Assembly (NCBI GenBank): GCA_015075625.1
Contig: JABTTZ010000001.1
Span: 682,001-746,000 of the forward strand
Length of the DNA: 64,000 bases
From: Anaerolineales bacterium
GTDB lineage: Bacteria; Chloroflexota; Anaerolineae; Aggregatilineales; UBA2796
Direction of reading: 5' to 3'
Of this stretch, positions 1-8,920 are shown piece by piece. Each line of letters begins with the position of its first letter. The first letter of the stretch is position 1. The translations under genes were made by a program, and so were the position numbers. Under the pieces are notes generated by a model. It was not told the DNA's origin. It saw only the letters and a program-made list of their open reading frames with translations, and did no database searches.

Positions 1-366
1 GGAGGGCGTAAGACAGCCCCCAATCTGATCGCCATTCGCCGCTTGCGTTTGGCGGGGGACAAACCTATCGGCTACCATTTTGCTTATCTCCCCGAACGCT
101 GCGGGCGCTTCATCAACCAGGCTGCCCTAGAGGTAGGCGAATCGCTCGATTATCTCAACGGGCTGCCGGAGTTGGCGAAGGCGCGTCTGGAACGTACATT
201 AGAGGCACGCCCCGCCGGAGCGTTGGAAGTTCAGCATCTTGGCGTGGCGGTGGGAGCGCCCATCCTTTACCTTGAGCGGACAGTCGTCGCTGAATCAGGC
301 ATCGTTGTTGAATTCCTTCAGGCTGCCTTTCGGGGGGATCGGTTCAAATACCGTATCTCGATGTGA
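1..366 (+). CDS. GntR/HutC-family regulator, UTRA domain (5' end outside window)
   Basis: The reading frame is open from base 1, so the N-terminal winged-helix domain lies outside the window. What remains is the C-terminal part of a UTRA ligand-binding domain, the effector-sensing fold of HutC-type GntR repressors. The visible signs are the LRLAGDKPIGYH segment, a central LEVQHLGVAVGAPILYLERTV-like stretch, and the closing FRGDRFKYRI strand with which the family normally ends, followed at once by TGA. The ligand (often a sugar or amino acid derivative) cannot be told from this fragment. The natural end of the domain argues that this gene is intact at its 3' end, unlike the fragment that follows. 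Confidence 0.8.
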   Translation, partial: GGRKTAPNLIAIRRLRLAGDKPIGYHFAYLPERCGRFINQAALEVGESLDYLNGLPELAKARLERTLEARPAGALEVQHLGVAVGAPILYLERTVVAESGIVVEFLQAAFRGDRFKYRISM

Positions 367-380
367 TCGTTGTAATCTGA

Positions 381-1034
381 TCCTATACGGATGATCCTGA
401 TGAAGAAACGATTCGCTGGCTCGAAACAAACCTCCGGCTTCATCCGATCATCGTCAGTGATCTGCGGCGAGACGATACCCGTCCCGCCTTGCACGTCTAC
501 CCGGAATACATTTTTTTCTCGCTCATCCAGCCCCATACCCGCGCCCACCTGATCAATGGGCAGGAAATTCACTGCGTCGTTGGGAAAAACTACTTTGTCA
601 CCGTCCCCAAAAGGGATTCTAAAGGGGCGCAAGATGCCTATGAGCGCGTCGCCCAAAATGCCAGCGCCTGGCGGTTAGGGGCATCCTATTTCCTCTATCT
701 GGCAGCGCAGCACGTCATTGACGCCTATTACCCCCTTCTAGATCGCATGAGCCAAGCCCTCTACCGGTTGGAAGAAGATTTCATGCTGAACGGGACGAAA
801 GACAAACTTCGCAAGCCGATTTACGCCATGAAGCAGCAGTTCATCCACATCTTTTCGATGGTCTTCCTCCCCCTGACCTTCCTCACCAGCCTCTTTGAGT
901 TGAATTTTGTCTCGCTCAGCGATCCGGTTGTTTTGCCGATCAGCGGACGAGTTATGTTTTTGGGGGTACTCACCCTGATGGTCTTTTCGGTGGCTGCGAT
1001 AATCTATTTCTTCCGTCGGCGGGGGTGGATTTAA
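381..1034 (+). pseudogene. CorA-like magnesium transporter remnant, N-terminally and internally deleted
   Basis: The frame opens after a TGA at 378-380 and reads straight into the CorA N-terminal fold (DEETIRWLE, HPIIVSDL, DDTRPALHVYPEY). It has no start codon of its own before a TTG at 489. After ALYRLEEDFMLNGTKDKLRKPIYAMKQ it jumps to the first transmembrane helix (FSMVFLPLTFLTSLF). About 90-100 residues of the long stalk helices found in every CorA are missing, without a frame break. The signature GMN at the end of helix 1 is replaced by ELN. The second helix and the basic tail FFRRRGWI are present. CorA proteins are usually near 300-320 residues and need the GMN motif for Mg2+ selection, so I read this as a decayed gene. 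An assembly deletion is possible. Confidence 0.6.
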
Positions 1035-1081
1035 GCCGCTTTAGACAGGCAGTCCATAGTACAGCTAAGGTCGGTTGAACG

Positions 1082-1275
1082 TGTTAACCCCCTCGCCCCC
1101 CGTAAACGGAGAGGGGAGACCAACACCTGATCTCAGCGCCGTGCTTAAAGGCTTGTCCGGGAACGAGTAGTCCGTCAGGAAGATTTCTAGAAGAACCCTA
1201 ATCCCCCGTTCCCTTTCCCCGCACGCGGAGAAAGGGGAGAAATGCCACGGGCTAGGGGGTGAGGGTTTGCCCTAA
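1082..1275. repeat. Intergenic C-rich/G-rich inverted repeats between converging genes
   Basis: The spacer between the CorA remnant and the convergent methyltransferase holds no gene. It contains two imperfect inverted repeats. One is around 1088-1118 (CCCCTCGCC...GGAGAGGGGAG). The other is around 1201-1240 (CCCTTTCCCCGC...GCGGAGAAAGGGGAG) and is followed by a GGGTGAGGGTTT motif. The same kind of CCCTTTCCC/GGGAAAGGG hairpin recurs in spacers near 12.5, 19.1, 25.0, 36.4, 41.8, 61.5 and 63.4 kb. As RNA these would fold on either strand and could act as terminators, though there is no clean U tract. Confidence 0.5.
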
Positions 1276-1309
1276 ACGTTACCCATAATTTATGGATAGA
1301 CGCTTAGGC

Positions 1310-2020
1310 TTACAGGGGTTTGATCCCAATATACAGCCCACGATTCATCAAGCCCTGTGGGTCAACAACAATACCCAGACCCGCCGCCCGCACCGCCTCG
1401 GCATATTCATCCTCGGTGAACATATGCAGTTCGTGGTGTTCAATGAAATGGCGCGTCCCGCCTTCTCGCGTTGCCACCAGATGGTGCATGTCCATCACCG
1501 AGAGTCGTCCGCGTATCTCGCTCACCGACATACGGACGAGTTTGATCTCTGGCTCATCCACTGTGAGCATACTCAGCCGTCCGGGGGTGTATTGTTCCGG
1601 GGTAAACCACCCATCAAAGATCAGCATCCCGCCGGGGGCGACATGCTGCGCCATCGTCGCCACAGCCTTGTGTAAATCATCTGTGCTGTGCATGTAGCCA
1701 ATGGCGCTGAACAAGCACAGGACGACATCGAAGGTCATTCCCAAATCAAACGTCCGCATGTCCCCCTCGTGGATGGGCAGATCGGGCAGTTTCGCCCGCG
1801 CCACACGGAGCATATCGGGGGAGTAGTCCAGCCCTGTGCAAGTGTAATGATCGTTCAAATGGACGAGGTGCGCCCCGGTCCCACAGGCAACATCAAGGAT
1901 GGTGTGCGTTGGGCGCGACTCATAGCGGGCGAAGTAACCGCGCAGGGCGTTCACCTCAGCGCGATAATCTTTCCAGCGGTAAATTAGGTCGTACCACTCA
2001 GCAGAATTCTCGTAGGGCAT
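1310..2020 (-). CDS. Class I SAM-dependent methyltransferase
   Basis: A 236-residue Rossmann-fold methyltransferase. Motif I is clear (ILDVACGTGAH, about residues 41-51). The acidic end of strand 2 follows (TGLDYSPDML), then a motif II region (HEGDMRTFDLGMTFDVVLCLFSAIGYM), a common layout for the Methyltransf_25/11 group that acts on small molecules. The substrate is not predictable. A PGGMLIFDGW turn and a C-terminal beta segment complete the domain. It lies 15 bases downstream of malQ on the same strand and is the last gene of the minus-strand string. The start at MPYENSAEWYD is the only good one. Upstream Shine-Dalgarno matching is weak. Confidence 0.8.
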   Translation of the reverse strand: MPYENSAEWYDLIYRWKDYRAEVNALRGYFARYESRPTHTILDVACGTGAHLVHLNDHYTCTGLDYSPDMLRVARAKLPDLPIHEGDMRTFDLGMTFDVVLCLFSAIGYMHSTDDLHKAVATMAQHVAPGGMLIFDGWFTPEQYTPGRLSMLTVDEPEIKLVRMSVSEIRGRLSVMDMHHLVATREGGTRHFIEHHELHMFTEDEYAEAVRAAGLGIVVDPQGLMNRGLYIGIKPL

Positions 2021-2035
2021 AGATCGAACCTGTCC

Positions 2036-3598
2036 TCAGTCCTTCTTCCCCACCGCCCAATCGCGGCTTTCCCCTTCGGGACGGCTTGGGGGGGGATTCC
2101 AGCGCCCGTATTGGCGGGTGAGGAAGGCATACCGTTCCCGCGCCGGATTATCAAACCACGCCTCGGTGAATCGCCATGCCCAATTTCCGCCCGTTGTGCC
2201 GGGGATGTTCATCCGCGTATCCGCCCCAAAGCCAAAGACATCCTGTAAGGGGGCGATGAAGGTATGCGCCACCGACGACATCCCCAACCGGATCAATTCG
2301 ATATGCGGCTCGCTCACGGGGTGACCAATATACGCTTCAAGGTGGTTCCGGGCGTCGTAACTTGCCTCGCTGCTTTGCCACCAGCCAAGCGTCGTGTTGT
2401 TATCGTGCGTCCCGCTGTAGCAAATGCTGTTTCGCGTGTAATTGTGGGGAAGAAACACATTTTCCCCGTTGGGGTCATAGCTAAAAGCGAATTGCAAGAC
2501 CTTCATCCCCGGCAAATTGAAATCATCGCGCAGGGCGACGACGCCCGGCGTGATCACCCCCAAGTCCTCGGCAATGATCGGAAGATCGCCAAGCGCCTTG
2601 ACCATCGCCTCAAAAAACGGTTTGTTTGGTCCGGGTAGCCACTGCCCCTTCACGGCAGTTGGCTCTGTGCCGGGAATCTCCCAATAGGCTTCAAAGCCCC
2701 GGAAGTGATCAACACGTACAATATCGACCACCGCCAGCGTCGCCTTAAAGCGGCGAATCCACCACGCATAGCCATCTTTTGCCATGACATCCCAACGGTA
2801 AAGCGGGTTGCCCCATCGCTGCCCCGTCGCGCTGAAGTAATCCGGCGGAACGCCCGCCACCACCGTCGGGCTGCCATCGGGGTTCAGGTAATACAGGCTT
2901 GGGTTTGCCCACACATCGCTTGAATCGTGGGCGACAAAAATGGGAATATCACCCACAAACCGAATGCCTTTTCCGTTGGCGTAAGCCTTTAGCGCTGCCC
3001 ACTGCTCATGGAACACCCATTGGCGAAATTTCTGATCGCGGATTGCCGTCGCATGGTCTTTCCGCGCCTTCGCCAATGCCTCCGGCTTGCGCAGGGCATA
3101 GTCTGGCGTCCATTCCGTCCATGGGCGCAAATTGAACGAGTTTTTTAGGGCGACAAACAGGGCAAAGTCATCCAACCATTCGGCATTTTCCGCACACCAT
3201 GCTTCAAACCGCGTTTTTTCGGCGGCGTCGCCTATGGTGGTGAATCGTTCATAGGCTTTTGCCAATATCTGCGTGTGGTAATCAATCACCGGACCGTAAT
3301 CGACCTTAAAGGTTGGAAAGTCCGGCACATCGGCAAGATCGGCTTGCGTTAGCCAGCCGCGCCAAACAAGGCTTTCCAGGCTGATCAGGTTTGGGTTGCC
3401 CGCCATTGCCGAGAGTGTTTGGTAGGGCGAGTCAGCATAACTGGTGGGACCTAAGGGGAGAATTTGCCAATAGGTTTGCCCCGCAGCAACGAGGTAATCG
3501 ACAAAGCGGTAGGCATACGTCCCTAGATCGCCAATTCCATAGCGCCCGGGCAGCGAGGTCGGGTGGAGAAGTATTCCGCTTGCGCGTGGAAATTCCAT
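2036..3598 (-). CDS. malQ: 4-alpha-glucanotransferase (amylomaltase, GH77)
   Basis: This cytosolic enzyme moves alpha-1,4-glucan segments between maltooligosaccharides or glycogen-derived chains. The 520-residue length is that of Thermus-type amylomaltases. All three catalytic acids are placed as in the family: nucleophile Asp297 in RVDHFRGF, acid/base Glu344 in IIAEDLGV, and Asp399 in YSGTHDNNT. The N-terminus carries the usual RASGILLHPTSLPG and PYQ..SA.AGNP substrate-loop motifs. An AAAAGGA Shine-Dalgarno sequence stands about 8 bases before ATG. It lies downstream of gatB across a 110-base spacer holding a palindromic repeat, so it probably has its own transcript start. The tail after residue 500 is charged and variable. 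Confidence 0.95.
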   Translation of the reverse strand: MEFPRASGILLHPTSLPGRYGIGDLGTYAYRFVDYLVAAGQTYWQILPLGPTSYADSPYQTLSAMAGNPNLISLESLVWRGWLTQADLADVPDFPTFKVDYGPVIDYHTQILAKAYERFTTIGDAAEKTRFEAWCAENAEWLDDFALFVALKNSFNLRPWTEWTPDYALRKPEALAKARKDHATAIRDQKFRQWVFHEQWAALKAYANGKGIRFVGDIPIFVAHDSSDVWANPSLYYLNPDGSPTVVAGVPPDYFSATGQRWGNPLYRWDVMAKDGYAWWIRRFKATLAVVDIVRVDHFRGFEAYWEIPGTEPTAVKGQWLPGPNKPFFEAMVKALGDLPIIAEDLGVITPGVVALRDDFNLPGMKVLQFAFSYDPNGENVFLPHNYTRNSICYSGTHDNNTTLGWWQSSEASYDARNHLEAYIGHPVSEPHIELIRLGMSSVAHTFIAPLQDVFGFGADTRMNIPGTTGGNWAWRFTEAWFDNPARERYAFLTRQYGRWNPPPSRPEGESRDWAVGKKD

Positions 3599-3668
3599 GG
3601 TGAAAAATCCTTTTGTCTCTCAAAAAATTTGTATGTGGGGGAGTATAGCAAACATGGGCAACCTGTTG

Positions 3669-3699
3669 TGTAGGGGCGCATGGTATGCGCCCGTCTACC
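3669..3699. repeat. GTAGGGGCGCA palindromic element, malQ-gatB spacer
   Basis: A hairpin with GGGCGCA/TGCGCCC arms around a short TGGTA loop, flanked by GTAG...CTAC. It belongs to the palindrome family seen at 12365, 25123, 36506, 47249 and 48074 and occupies the middle of the only sizeable spacer in this gene string. Confidence 0.6.
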
Positions 3700-3708
3700 C
3701 ACAAATCG

Positions 3709-5181
3709 CTATGCCCGCGCCTTGAGCGCCGCCTCTAAGCGTGTACCCGTCAGTTCGGCGGGGAACTTTCCGCGCCCCTCCCGCATGACCTGCCCTAGCA
3801 GGAACTTCAAAACTTTTTCCTCCCCCGCCTTAAAGCGTGCCACTTCCTCTGGGTGAGCGTCCAAGATTTTGGTGATCGCGGCGTCAATCGCCCCTGTGTC
3901 TTGTGTCTGTTCCAGTCCTAGCCTTGCCACCCATGTCGCTGGCTCGCCCCCTTCGGCAAAGAGCGCATCAAGGACTTTCTTCGCCGCGTTGTTGTTGATT
4001 GTCCCTCCGTCCACAAGGGCAATCAGCGCGGCGATGCTTTCCGGCGTCACCTTTGTCTCAGCGACGCGCTCGGTGGGTAGGGCGATCTTGTTCATGCGGG
4101 CGAACAACTCATTGATGATCCAGTTCGCCGCTTTCTTCCCTTCTGCACCCGCCTTTAGGGTGGCTTCAAAGTAATCGGCAACAGGGCGTTCCGCCACCAA
4201 GATCGACGCTTCGTAGGCGCTCACCCCCGCGCTCATCAGGCGATCCCGTTTTGCGTCGGGGAGCTCAGGGAGCGTCTGGCGAATCGTCTCCACCCACTCG
4301 CGGCTGATATTCAATGGGGGCAAATCCGGTTCGGGGAAATAGCGGTAATCGTGGGCGCTCTCTTTCGTCCGCTGAAGGATCGTCTGTCCTTTCACCTCGT
4401 CCCAGCCCATCGTCGCCTGAACAACCGTTCCCTTCCCCTCCCACAGCTTGCTTTGGCGCTCAATCTCGTAATCCGAGGCACGCTGCACAGAACGGATACT
4501 GTTCAGGTTTTTTACTTCGGTTCGGGTGCGCAGTTCGCTGCTCCCAAGTGGGCGCACAGAGATGTTTGGCTCCATCCTCAAGACGCCCTTCGACATATCG
4601 CCGCTGTTCACCCCTAAATAGACCAAGATCGCCCGCAGCTTGCGCCCGAACGCCTCTGCCTCTGCTCCATTGCGAATATCCGGCTCGGTGACGATCTCCA
4701 AAAGCGGCACACCGGATCGGTTGAAATCGATCAGACTGCTGCTGCCGACATGGATGGATTTTCCGGTGTCTTCCTCAAGGTGGGCGCGGCGAATGCCGAT
4801 GCGCTTTGTCCCCCCGTCGGGGAGGTCAATCTCCAACCAACCGTTCGTGCAAAGGGGGAGTTCGTATTGGCTGACCTGATAGCCCTTCGGCAAATCGGGG
4901 TAAAAGTAGCTCTTGCGGGCAAAGACGTTCAGCGTGGCAATCTCACAGTGGAGCGCCAACCCCACACGAATGGCAAACTCCACCGCACGGCGATTGATCA
5001 CGGGTAGGACGCCGGGCATTCCCATACAGATGGGGCAAATGTGGGTGTTTGGGGCGGCGGTGGTGCTATCCACAACGGCACAGCCGCAGAACATCTTGGA
5101 ATCGGTTTCCAGTTCGGCGTGAATTTCCAAACCGATCACGCCTTCATAGTGCGTGGCGGCAGGTGTGTTTATGGCGGTCAC
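3709..5181 (-). CDS. gatB: Asp-tRNA(Asn)/Glu-tRNA(Gln) amidotransferase subunit B
   Basis: Subunit B of the GatCAB complex, which binds the mischarged tRNA and activates its side chain for amidation so that Gln-tRNA(Gln) and/or Asn-tRNA(Asn) can be made without the direct synthetases. At 490 residues it is full length. It shows the GatB entry motif ([13 protein letters not shown]), the zinc-type Cys pairs in KMFCGC and [13 protein letters not shown], the [20 protein letters not shown] core, and a helical YqeY-like tail ending in [13 protein letters not shown]. The start is GTG with GAGG about 7 bases upstream, 12 bases after the glycosyltransferase stop, so the two are probably cotranscribed. 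gatA and gatC are not in the window, which is common where the complex genes are dispersed. Confidence 0.96.
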   Translation of the reverse strand: MTAINTPAATHYEGVIGLEIHAELETDSKMFCGCAVVDSTTAAPNTHICPICMGMPGVLPVINRRAVEFAIRVGLALHCEIATLNVFARKSYFYPDLPKGYQVSQYELPLCTNGWLEIDLPDGGTKRIGIRRAHLEEDTGKSIHVGSSSLIDFNRSGVPLLEIVTEPDIRNGAEAEAFGRKLRAILVYLGVNSGDMSKGVLRMEPNISVRPLGSSELRTRTEVKNLNSIRSVQRASDYEIERQSKLWEGKGTVVQATMGWDEVKGQTILQRTKESAHDYRYFPEPDLPPLNISREWVETIRQTLPELPDAKRDRLMSAGVSAYEASILVAERPVADYFEATLKAGAEGKKAANWIINELFARMNKIALPTERVAETKVTPESIAALIALVDGGTINNNAAKKVLDALFAEGGEPATWVARLGLEQTQDTGAIDAAITKILDAHPEEVARFKAGEEKVLKFLLGQVMREGRGKFPAELTGTRLEAALKARA

Positions 5182-5193
5182 GGGCGACCTCGT

Positions 5194-6159
5194 TTAGTCC
5201 TGTGTCAAGATGGATTCAATGTAGGCTATTGTAACACGGCGCGTTCGCTGCACGGTTCGCCGTTTGCCTAATAAGCGGGGAAGGTGCAAAATGCCAACGG
5301 CCATCCCGCGCAAACGGGCGCGGGCGGCTTTTCCCCGCCATGCCCGCAGCGCCTCCCACGCTGTTTTTGCCTGCCGCCGCAGAATACGCCCACCATGTTT
5401 GCGCCATACTGCACGCGGGATATCCTTCACCAAGACATAGATCGCGTTGCGCCCATCATAAAAACTTGCTGTGACACCGCCGCCCGTTGCCGAGAGCATA
5501 TGATAAACGACGGCACGCGGCGCATAAACACAGCGCCACCCCGCCAACTGCGCCCGCCACGCCAGATCAATATCTTCAAGGCTGAAGAAAAAATCATCGT
5601 CCAGCAGCCCAACCTGATCGAGCATCGTCCGGCGGTAGGCTGACGATCCCCCACAGGCGCTAAATACGTAACCCTCGGCGTCAAACTGCCCATCGTCGCG
5701 CTGCCAAACGCCTCGGTTTGCGGCGCTGCCATCGGTGCGGAACAAATCGCCAGCGGTATGAAAGTGATCGCGCTTGTCAAAAAGGAGCATTTTAGAGGCG
5801 ACCAATCCGGCATCAGGGTGGCGCTCAAAGGCGGCGACAACCTCAGCGATCCACGTTGGGGCAGCCTCGGTGTCGTTGTTCAGCAGGGCAAGGTAAGCGC
5901 CCCTTGCCGCGCTTAAGCCCGCATTGCACGCGCCGGTAAACCCCCGATTTTCGGAAAGCTGGACGAGGCGCACTTCGGGAAAATCGCGGGCGATGAGCGC
6001 TTGTGAGCCATCGTTGGAGGCGTTATCGGCAACGATGATTTCCACCTCTGGGTAAGTCTGGGCGCGAAGAGCGTTCAGGCAGACAGGCAGATAGCGTCCG
6101 CCATTCCAATTGGGGATGATTACCGAAAAGGCGGGCGATGTGCTGGACGTGTTGACCAT
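5194..6159 (-). CDS. Family 2 glycosyltransferase (rhamnosyltransferase-like)
   Basis: A 321-residue GT-A fold enzyme of the GT2 type that adds a sugar from a nucleotide donor to a growing glycan. Seen are the nucleotide-binding start (FSVIIPNWNGGRYLPVCL), the first acidic patch (IIVADNASNDGS), the DxD-like ALLNNDTE, and the acceptor/catalytic segment FFFSLEDIDLAWRAQLAGW. No membrane helices are seen. It follows rmlD by 9 bases, so a dTDP-rhamnose donor is a reasonable inference, and the ED.DL.WR layout agrees with WbbL-like rhamnosyltransferases. The C-terminal Arg-rich helix may sit on the membrane surface. Confidence 0.85.
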   Translation of the reverse strand: MVNTSSTSPAFSVIIPNWNGGRYLPVCLNALRAQTYPEVEIIVADNASNDGSQALIARDFPEVRLVQLSENRGFTGACNAGLSAARGAYLALLNNDTEAAPTWIAEVVAAFERHPDAGLVASKMLLFDKRDHFHTAGDLFRTDGSAANRGVWQRDDGQFDAEGYVFSACGGSSAYRRTMLDQVGLLDDDFFFSLEDIDLAWRAQLAGWRCVYAPRAVVYHMLSATGGGVTASFYDGRNAIYVLVKDIPRAVWRKHGGRILRRQAKTAWEALRAWRGKAARARLRGMAVGILHLPRLLGKRRTVQRTRRVTIAYIESILTQD

Positions 6160-6168
6160 GCGGCGTCG

Positions 6169-7035
6169 TTATCCCACCGCCCCTTCGCGCTCAACAAAAG
6201 CGCTCAGCGCCTCTTGCCAAGAGCGCAAACGAATTCCCATCGAGGCGGCAATGACATTGTGAAGGGGGGTGAAGGGCGGCGGCGCGGAGGGGCGTTCAAA
6301 ATCGCCTAAGGTAATCGGGGTGATTGGATACTCTGCCCGCCCAAACCTATCGAGGATATGGCGGGCAAATTCATAGCGCGAGGCGTAGCCTTCGTTGACA
6401 AGATGATAGACTCCATAGCGCCGCGTCTCGATCAAGGCAGCGACGGCAGCGGCGAGATCGTCTGTGTAGGTGGGGTTGGCAACCTCATCAGTGACAACGC
6501 GAATAGGGCGACCTGCGCCGGCGGCGGCGAGGATTTTCTGGAGGAAATTCATGCCATTATGGGCAAAGAGCCACGCAGTGCGGACGATGTAATGTTCCCG
6601 CAGCGCCGCGCCAATCATCCGCTCGGCTGCCCATTTGCTCTCGCCGTAGGGGTTTGCCGGATGTGTGGCGTCGTATTCATAGTAAGGCGATCCCTTCGCC
6701 CCATCAAAGACCTCATTCGTGCTGATCTGGCAAAGCGCTGCACCGATCTCGGCACAGGCAAGGGCAAGGTTTTGCGCCCCCACCGCATTCACGCGGTAGG
6801 CATCGGCGGGGTACAAGGCGCAGTGATCGACGTTTGTTAGGGCAGCGGCATTGATCACCAGATCGGGACGGTGGGCGCAGATCGCCTCCCGCACGGTGTT
6901 CCAATGGGTAATGTCGAGGTCGGCGCGGGGAATACCAATCGTGTGGTGTCCGGCAGCGGTGAGGCACGCCTCGACCCGCCGCGCCAATTTTCCCCCCGCC
7001 CCAGTGATTAGGATTTGCATCATAGATTTAAGCAA
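6169..7035 (-). CDS. rfbD: dTDP-4-dehydrorhamnose reductase
   Basis: An extended short-chain dehydrogenase that makes dTDP-L-rhamnose by reducing the 4-keto intermediate with NAD(P)H. Seen are the nucleotide-binding ILITGAGGKLARRVE, the RmlD-type DLDIT.W..V motif, STNEVFDG, the catalytic YGESKWAAE (YxxxK) and RTAWLFAHNGMNFL. Length 288 is normal. The frame begins MLKSMMQILITG, so the true start may be the third Met (7020). The longer frame overlaps the upstream DNA methyltransferase stop by 8 bases. rmlA, rmlB and rmlC are not in the window. Confidence 0.9.
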   Translation of the reverse strand: MLKSMMQILITGAGGKLARRVEACLTAAGHHTIGIPRADLDITHWNTVREAICAHRPDLVINAAALTNVDHCALYPADAYRVNAVGAQNLALACAEIGAALCQISTNEVFDGAKGSPYYEYDATHPANPYGESKWAAERMIGAALREHYIVRTAWLFAHNGMNFLQKILAAAGAGRPIRVVTDEVANPTYTDDLAAAVAALIETRRYGVYHLVNEGYASRYEFARHILDRFGRAEYPITPITLGDFERPSAPPPFTPLHNVIAASMGIRLRSWQEALSAFVEREGAVG

Positions 7036-7930
7036 ATAATGGCGATGGCACAGTCTCTAAACGCCGCTGCGCCATAGCAACATACTCAGGGTTCAATTCT
7101 ATCCCTACAAAGTCACGCTTCAAGGATCGGGCGACAACGGCGGTAGTTCCTGACCCCATGAATGGATCAAGGACAATATCCGTTTCTTTTGTCCCTGCAC
7201 GGATGCATAGTTCTACAAGATCAGGGGGGAAAACAGCAAAATGTGCCTCACGAAATTTCCCAAGCGGGATTGACCAGACCGTGCGTTTATTACGCCCTAG
7301 TGGGTGAAATGCTTGATCCCACCGCCCGCGATGCAAATTAGCATTACCCTGATTTTTTCCCTGTTCGGGTGTTCCTTCTGCCTTTCCAAAATGATTACGC
7401 CCCCCCTTCATTTTCGACTGTTCGGAAAAGGTCACATGGGCTTCACGTATTGCATCGGCGTAGTAGGTGTAAAGCATTTTTTTAGCGAATAAAAAGATGG
7501 TTTCGTGAGAGGTTGTCGGACGGTTCTTTACCGAGGAAGGCATTGCATTGGGTTTTTCCCAAATGATCTCGCTACGGAGCAGCCAGCCATCATCCTGCAA
7601 GGCAAACGCTACCCGCCATGGAATTCCCAAGAGTTGGTTATCTCGGTAAGTGTCTCCCAAATTTAACCAGATTGTGCCACTATCTTTCAACACACGGCGT
7701 AATTCTCCAAAAAGAGTGACCAACCGTCCCACATAATTAAGAGGGGATTTCTCTCGTCCTATCTCGTCATTACGAAGATCGGTGCGATCTTTTATATACT
7801 CCCGATGTCCAAAATAGGGCGGACTGGTGACAATACATTGCACGCTCTCCGTTGGCAATGTTTTTGCTATCGATAGACAATCTCCGGCGATGATTTGATT
7901 GACAAAAGGCTGTTGCGTCTGAGCGTTCAT
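7028..7930 (-). CDS. DNA methyltransferase of a candidate type II R-M system (TSPPY class)
   Basis: A 300-residue amino-methyltransferase with beta-class order: catalytic motif IV first (IVTSPPYFGHREY, about residues 34-46) and SAM-binding motif I near the C-terminus (VLDPFMGSGTTAVVARSLKRDFVGIELNPEYVAMAQRRL). TSPPY is usual for N4-cytosine and some N6-adenine methylases of small R-M systems. The target-recognition region is roughly residues 130-225 and gives no clear clue to the sequence recognised. The ATG at 7930 directly abuts the TAG of the upstream endonuclease-like gene, so the two are translated together. Base composition here is visibly more A+T-rich than in the neighbouring gatB or rfbD, which suggests acquisition. 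Confidence 0.88.
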   Translation of the reverse strand: MNAQTQQPFVNQIIAGDCLSIAKTLPTESVQCIVTSPPYFGHREYIKDRTDLRNDEIGREKSPLNYVGRLVTLFGELRRVLKDSGTIWLNLGDTYRDNQLLGIPWRVAFALQDDGWLLRSEIIWEKPNAMPSSVKNRPTTSHETIFLFAKKMLYTYYADAIREAHVTFSEQSKMKGGRNHFGKAEGTPEQGKNQGNANLHRGRWDQAFHPLGRNKRTVWSIPLGKFREAHFAVFPPDLVELCIRAGTKETDIVLDPFMGSGTTAVVARSLKRDFVGIELNPEYVAMAQRRLETVPSPLFA

Positions 7931-8920
7931 CTAAAGTTCCCCTTTGGGCGTGATGACACCCCCCAAAACAGAAGCGATAAAACGATTCAGCCCGCTTTGG
8001 TCATGTTCATCAAGACCCCGAAAATCTGTTGGCGACCCCTGAATGTGAATGAGATGATCAGCGACCTCGGTCAGGGTATCTGCCTCCCGCTGAGACCAAT
8101 GTTTTGCCACAATCACAACACCGATAAAATCCTCTGGATTATGGCTACGAACACTTTTTACAGCAGATAATATATCTCGTGAGAAGAGATGGGAATGTCC
8201 TCCTCCCTCTGTTTCACGGGTTTTGATGGCAATTAGAACACGACGGGAAACCCTGTCCTCAGCCCCGATCAACCGTGCCACAACATCATATGTTTCCTTA
8301 CCAATGGTTGTTTGTCCACTGGCAACAATCACATCGAGATAAATACCATAGTGCTTGGTGCGCTCGAACACATCTTCAATAGCGACGACCAATGCGGTAC
8401 GGATCGCCACTTCTAAATCATGTCCTTTGATGCTGCGTCGTGACCCCTCCAAACGATCTAGAATTACCTCGCGGATTGCTTCCCACTGAAAGGTTTTAAC
8501 CTGTTCTCGATAGGTTGTGATCAACAAAGCTAGGGCTTTGGTTTCCACCTCATGACGCCCCTCACGAGTCGTTTGGGCAATCCGTTGAATTAACGGACGC
8601 AAGCGTTGTTGATGGGCATCACGAATAAGCCACCCAAAGAAATAAAAGCAGGCTTTCGTATGGGGATATGTTCGTCCCACTCCGTCAAACAAGTGTGGCA
8701 CAGGCTCAGATCGGGATGGGATATAACAATGCTGAATACCCTTTCTGATAGCCTCTGCGTCTAGATGAGATAGAAATTGATGAAGGGATTGAGTTTGTCC
8801 TAGATAGCGCTGAAATTGTGTTTCCACCCAATCATAAAAAGGCTTTGCCCGATCTGCTAATGAAGTCAATTCGACAAGCCGTTGATGGGTGAAGTCCACA
8901 TTACCAATGACAACCATCAC
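7931..8920 (-). CDS. Candidate type II restriction endonuclease, PD-(D/E)XK-like
   Basis: A 329-residue protein I cannot assign to a named enzyme. A nuclease-like core lies at about residues 165-250. It has a conserved-looking helix HDLEVAIRTAL (Glu170), then GKETYDVVARL (Asp212), then a hydrophobic strand with RRVLIAIKTRETEGGGH (Lys233, Glu236), then HLFSRDI. Asp...Lys on successive strands with a Glu in the preceding helix fits a PD-(D/E)XK active site. Position next to the DNA methyltransferase, with no gap, is the other support. It begins with GTG in a GTGA overlap with the 1058-residue gene; an ATG follows directly. It shares the lower G+C of the methyltransferase. Confidence 0.65.
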   Translation of the reverse strand: MMVVIGNVDFTHQRLVELTSLADRAKPFYDWVETQFQRYLGQTQSLHQFLSHLDAEAIRKGIQHCYIPSRSEPVPHLFDGVGRTYPHTKACFYFFGWLIRDAHQQRLRPLIQRIAQTTREGRHEVETKALALLITTYREQVKTFQWEAIREVILDRLEGSRRSIKGHDLEVAIRTALVVAIEDVFERTKHYGIYLDVIVASGQTTIGKETYDVVARLIGAEDRVSRRVLIAIKTRETEGGGHSHLFSRDILSAVKSVRSHNPEDFIGVVIVAKHWSQREADTLTEVADHLIHIQGSPTDFRGLDEHDQSGLNRFIASVLGGVITPKGEL

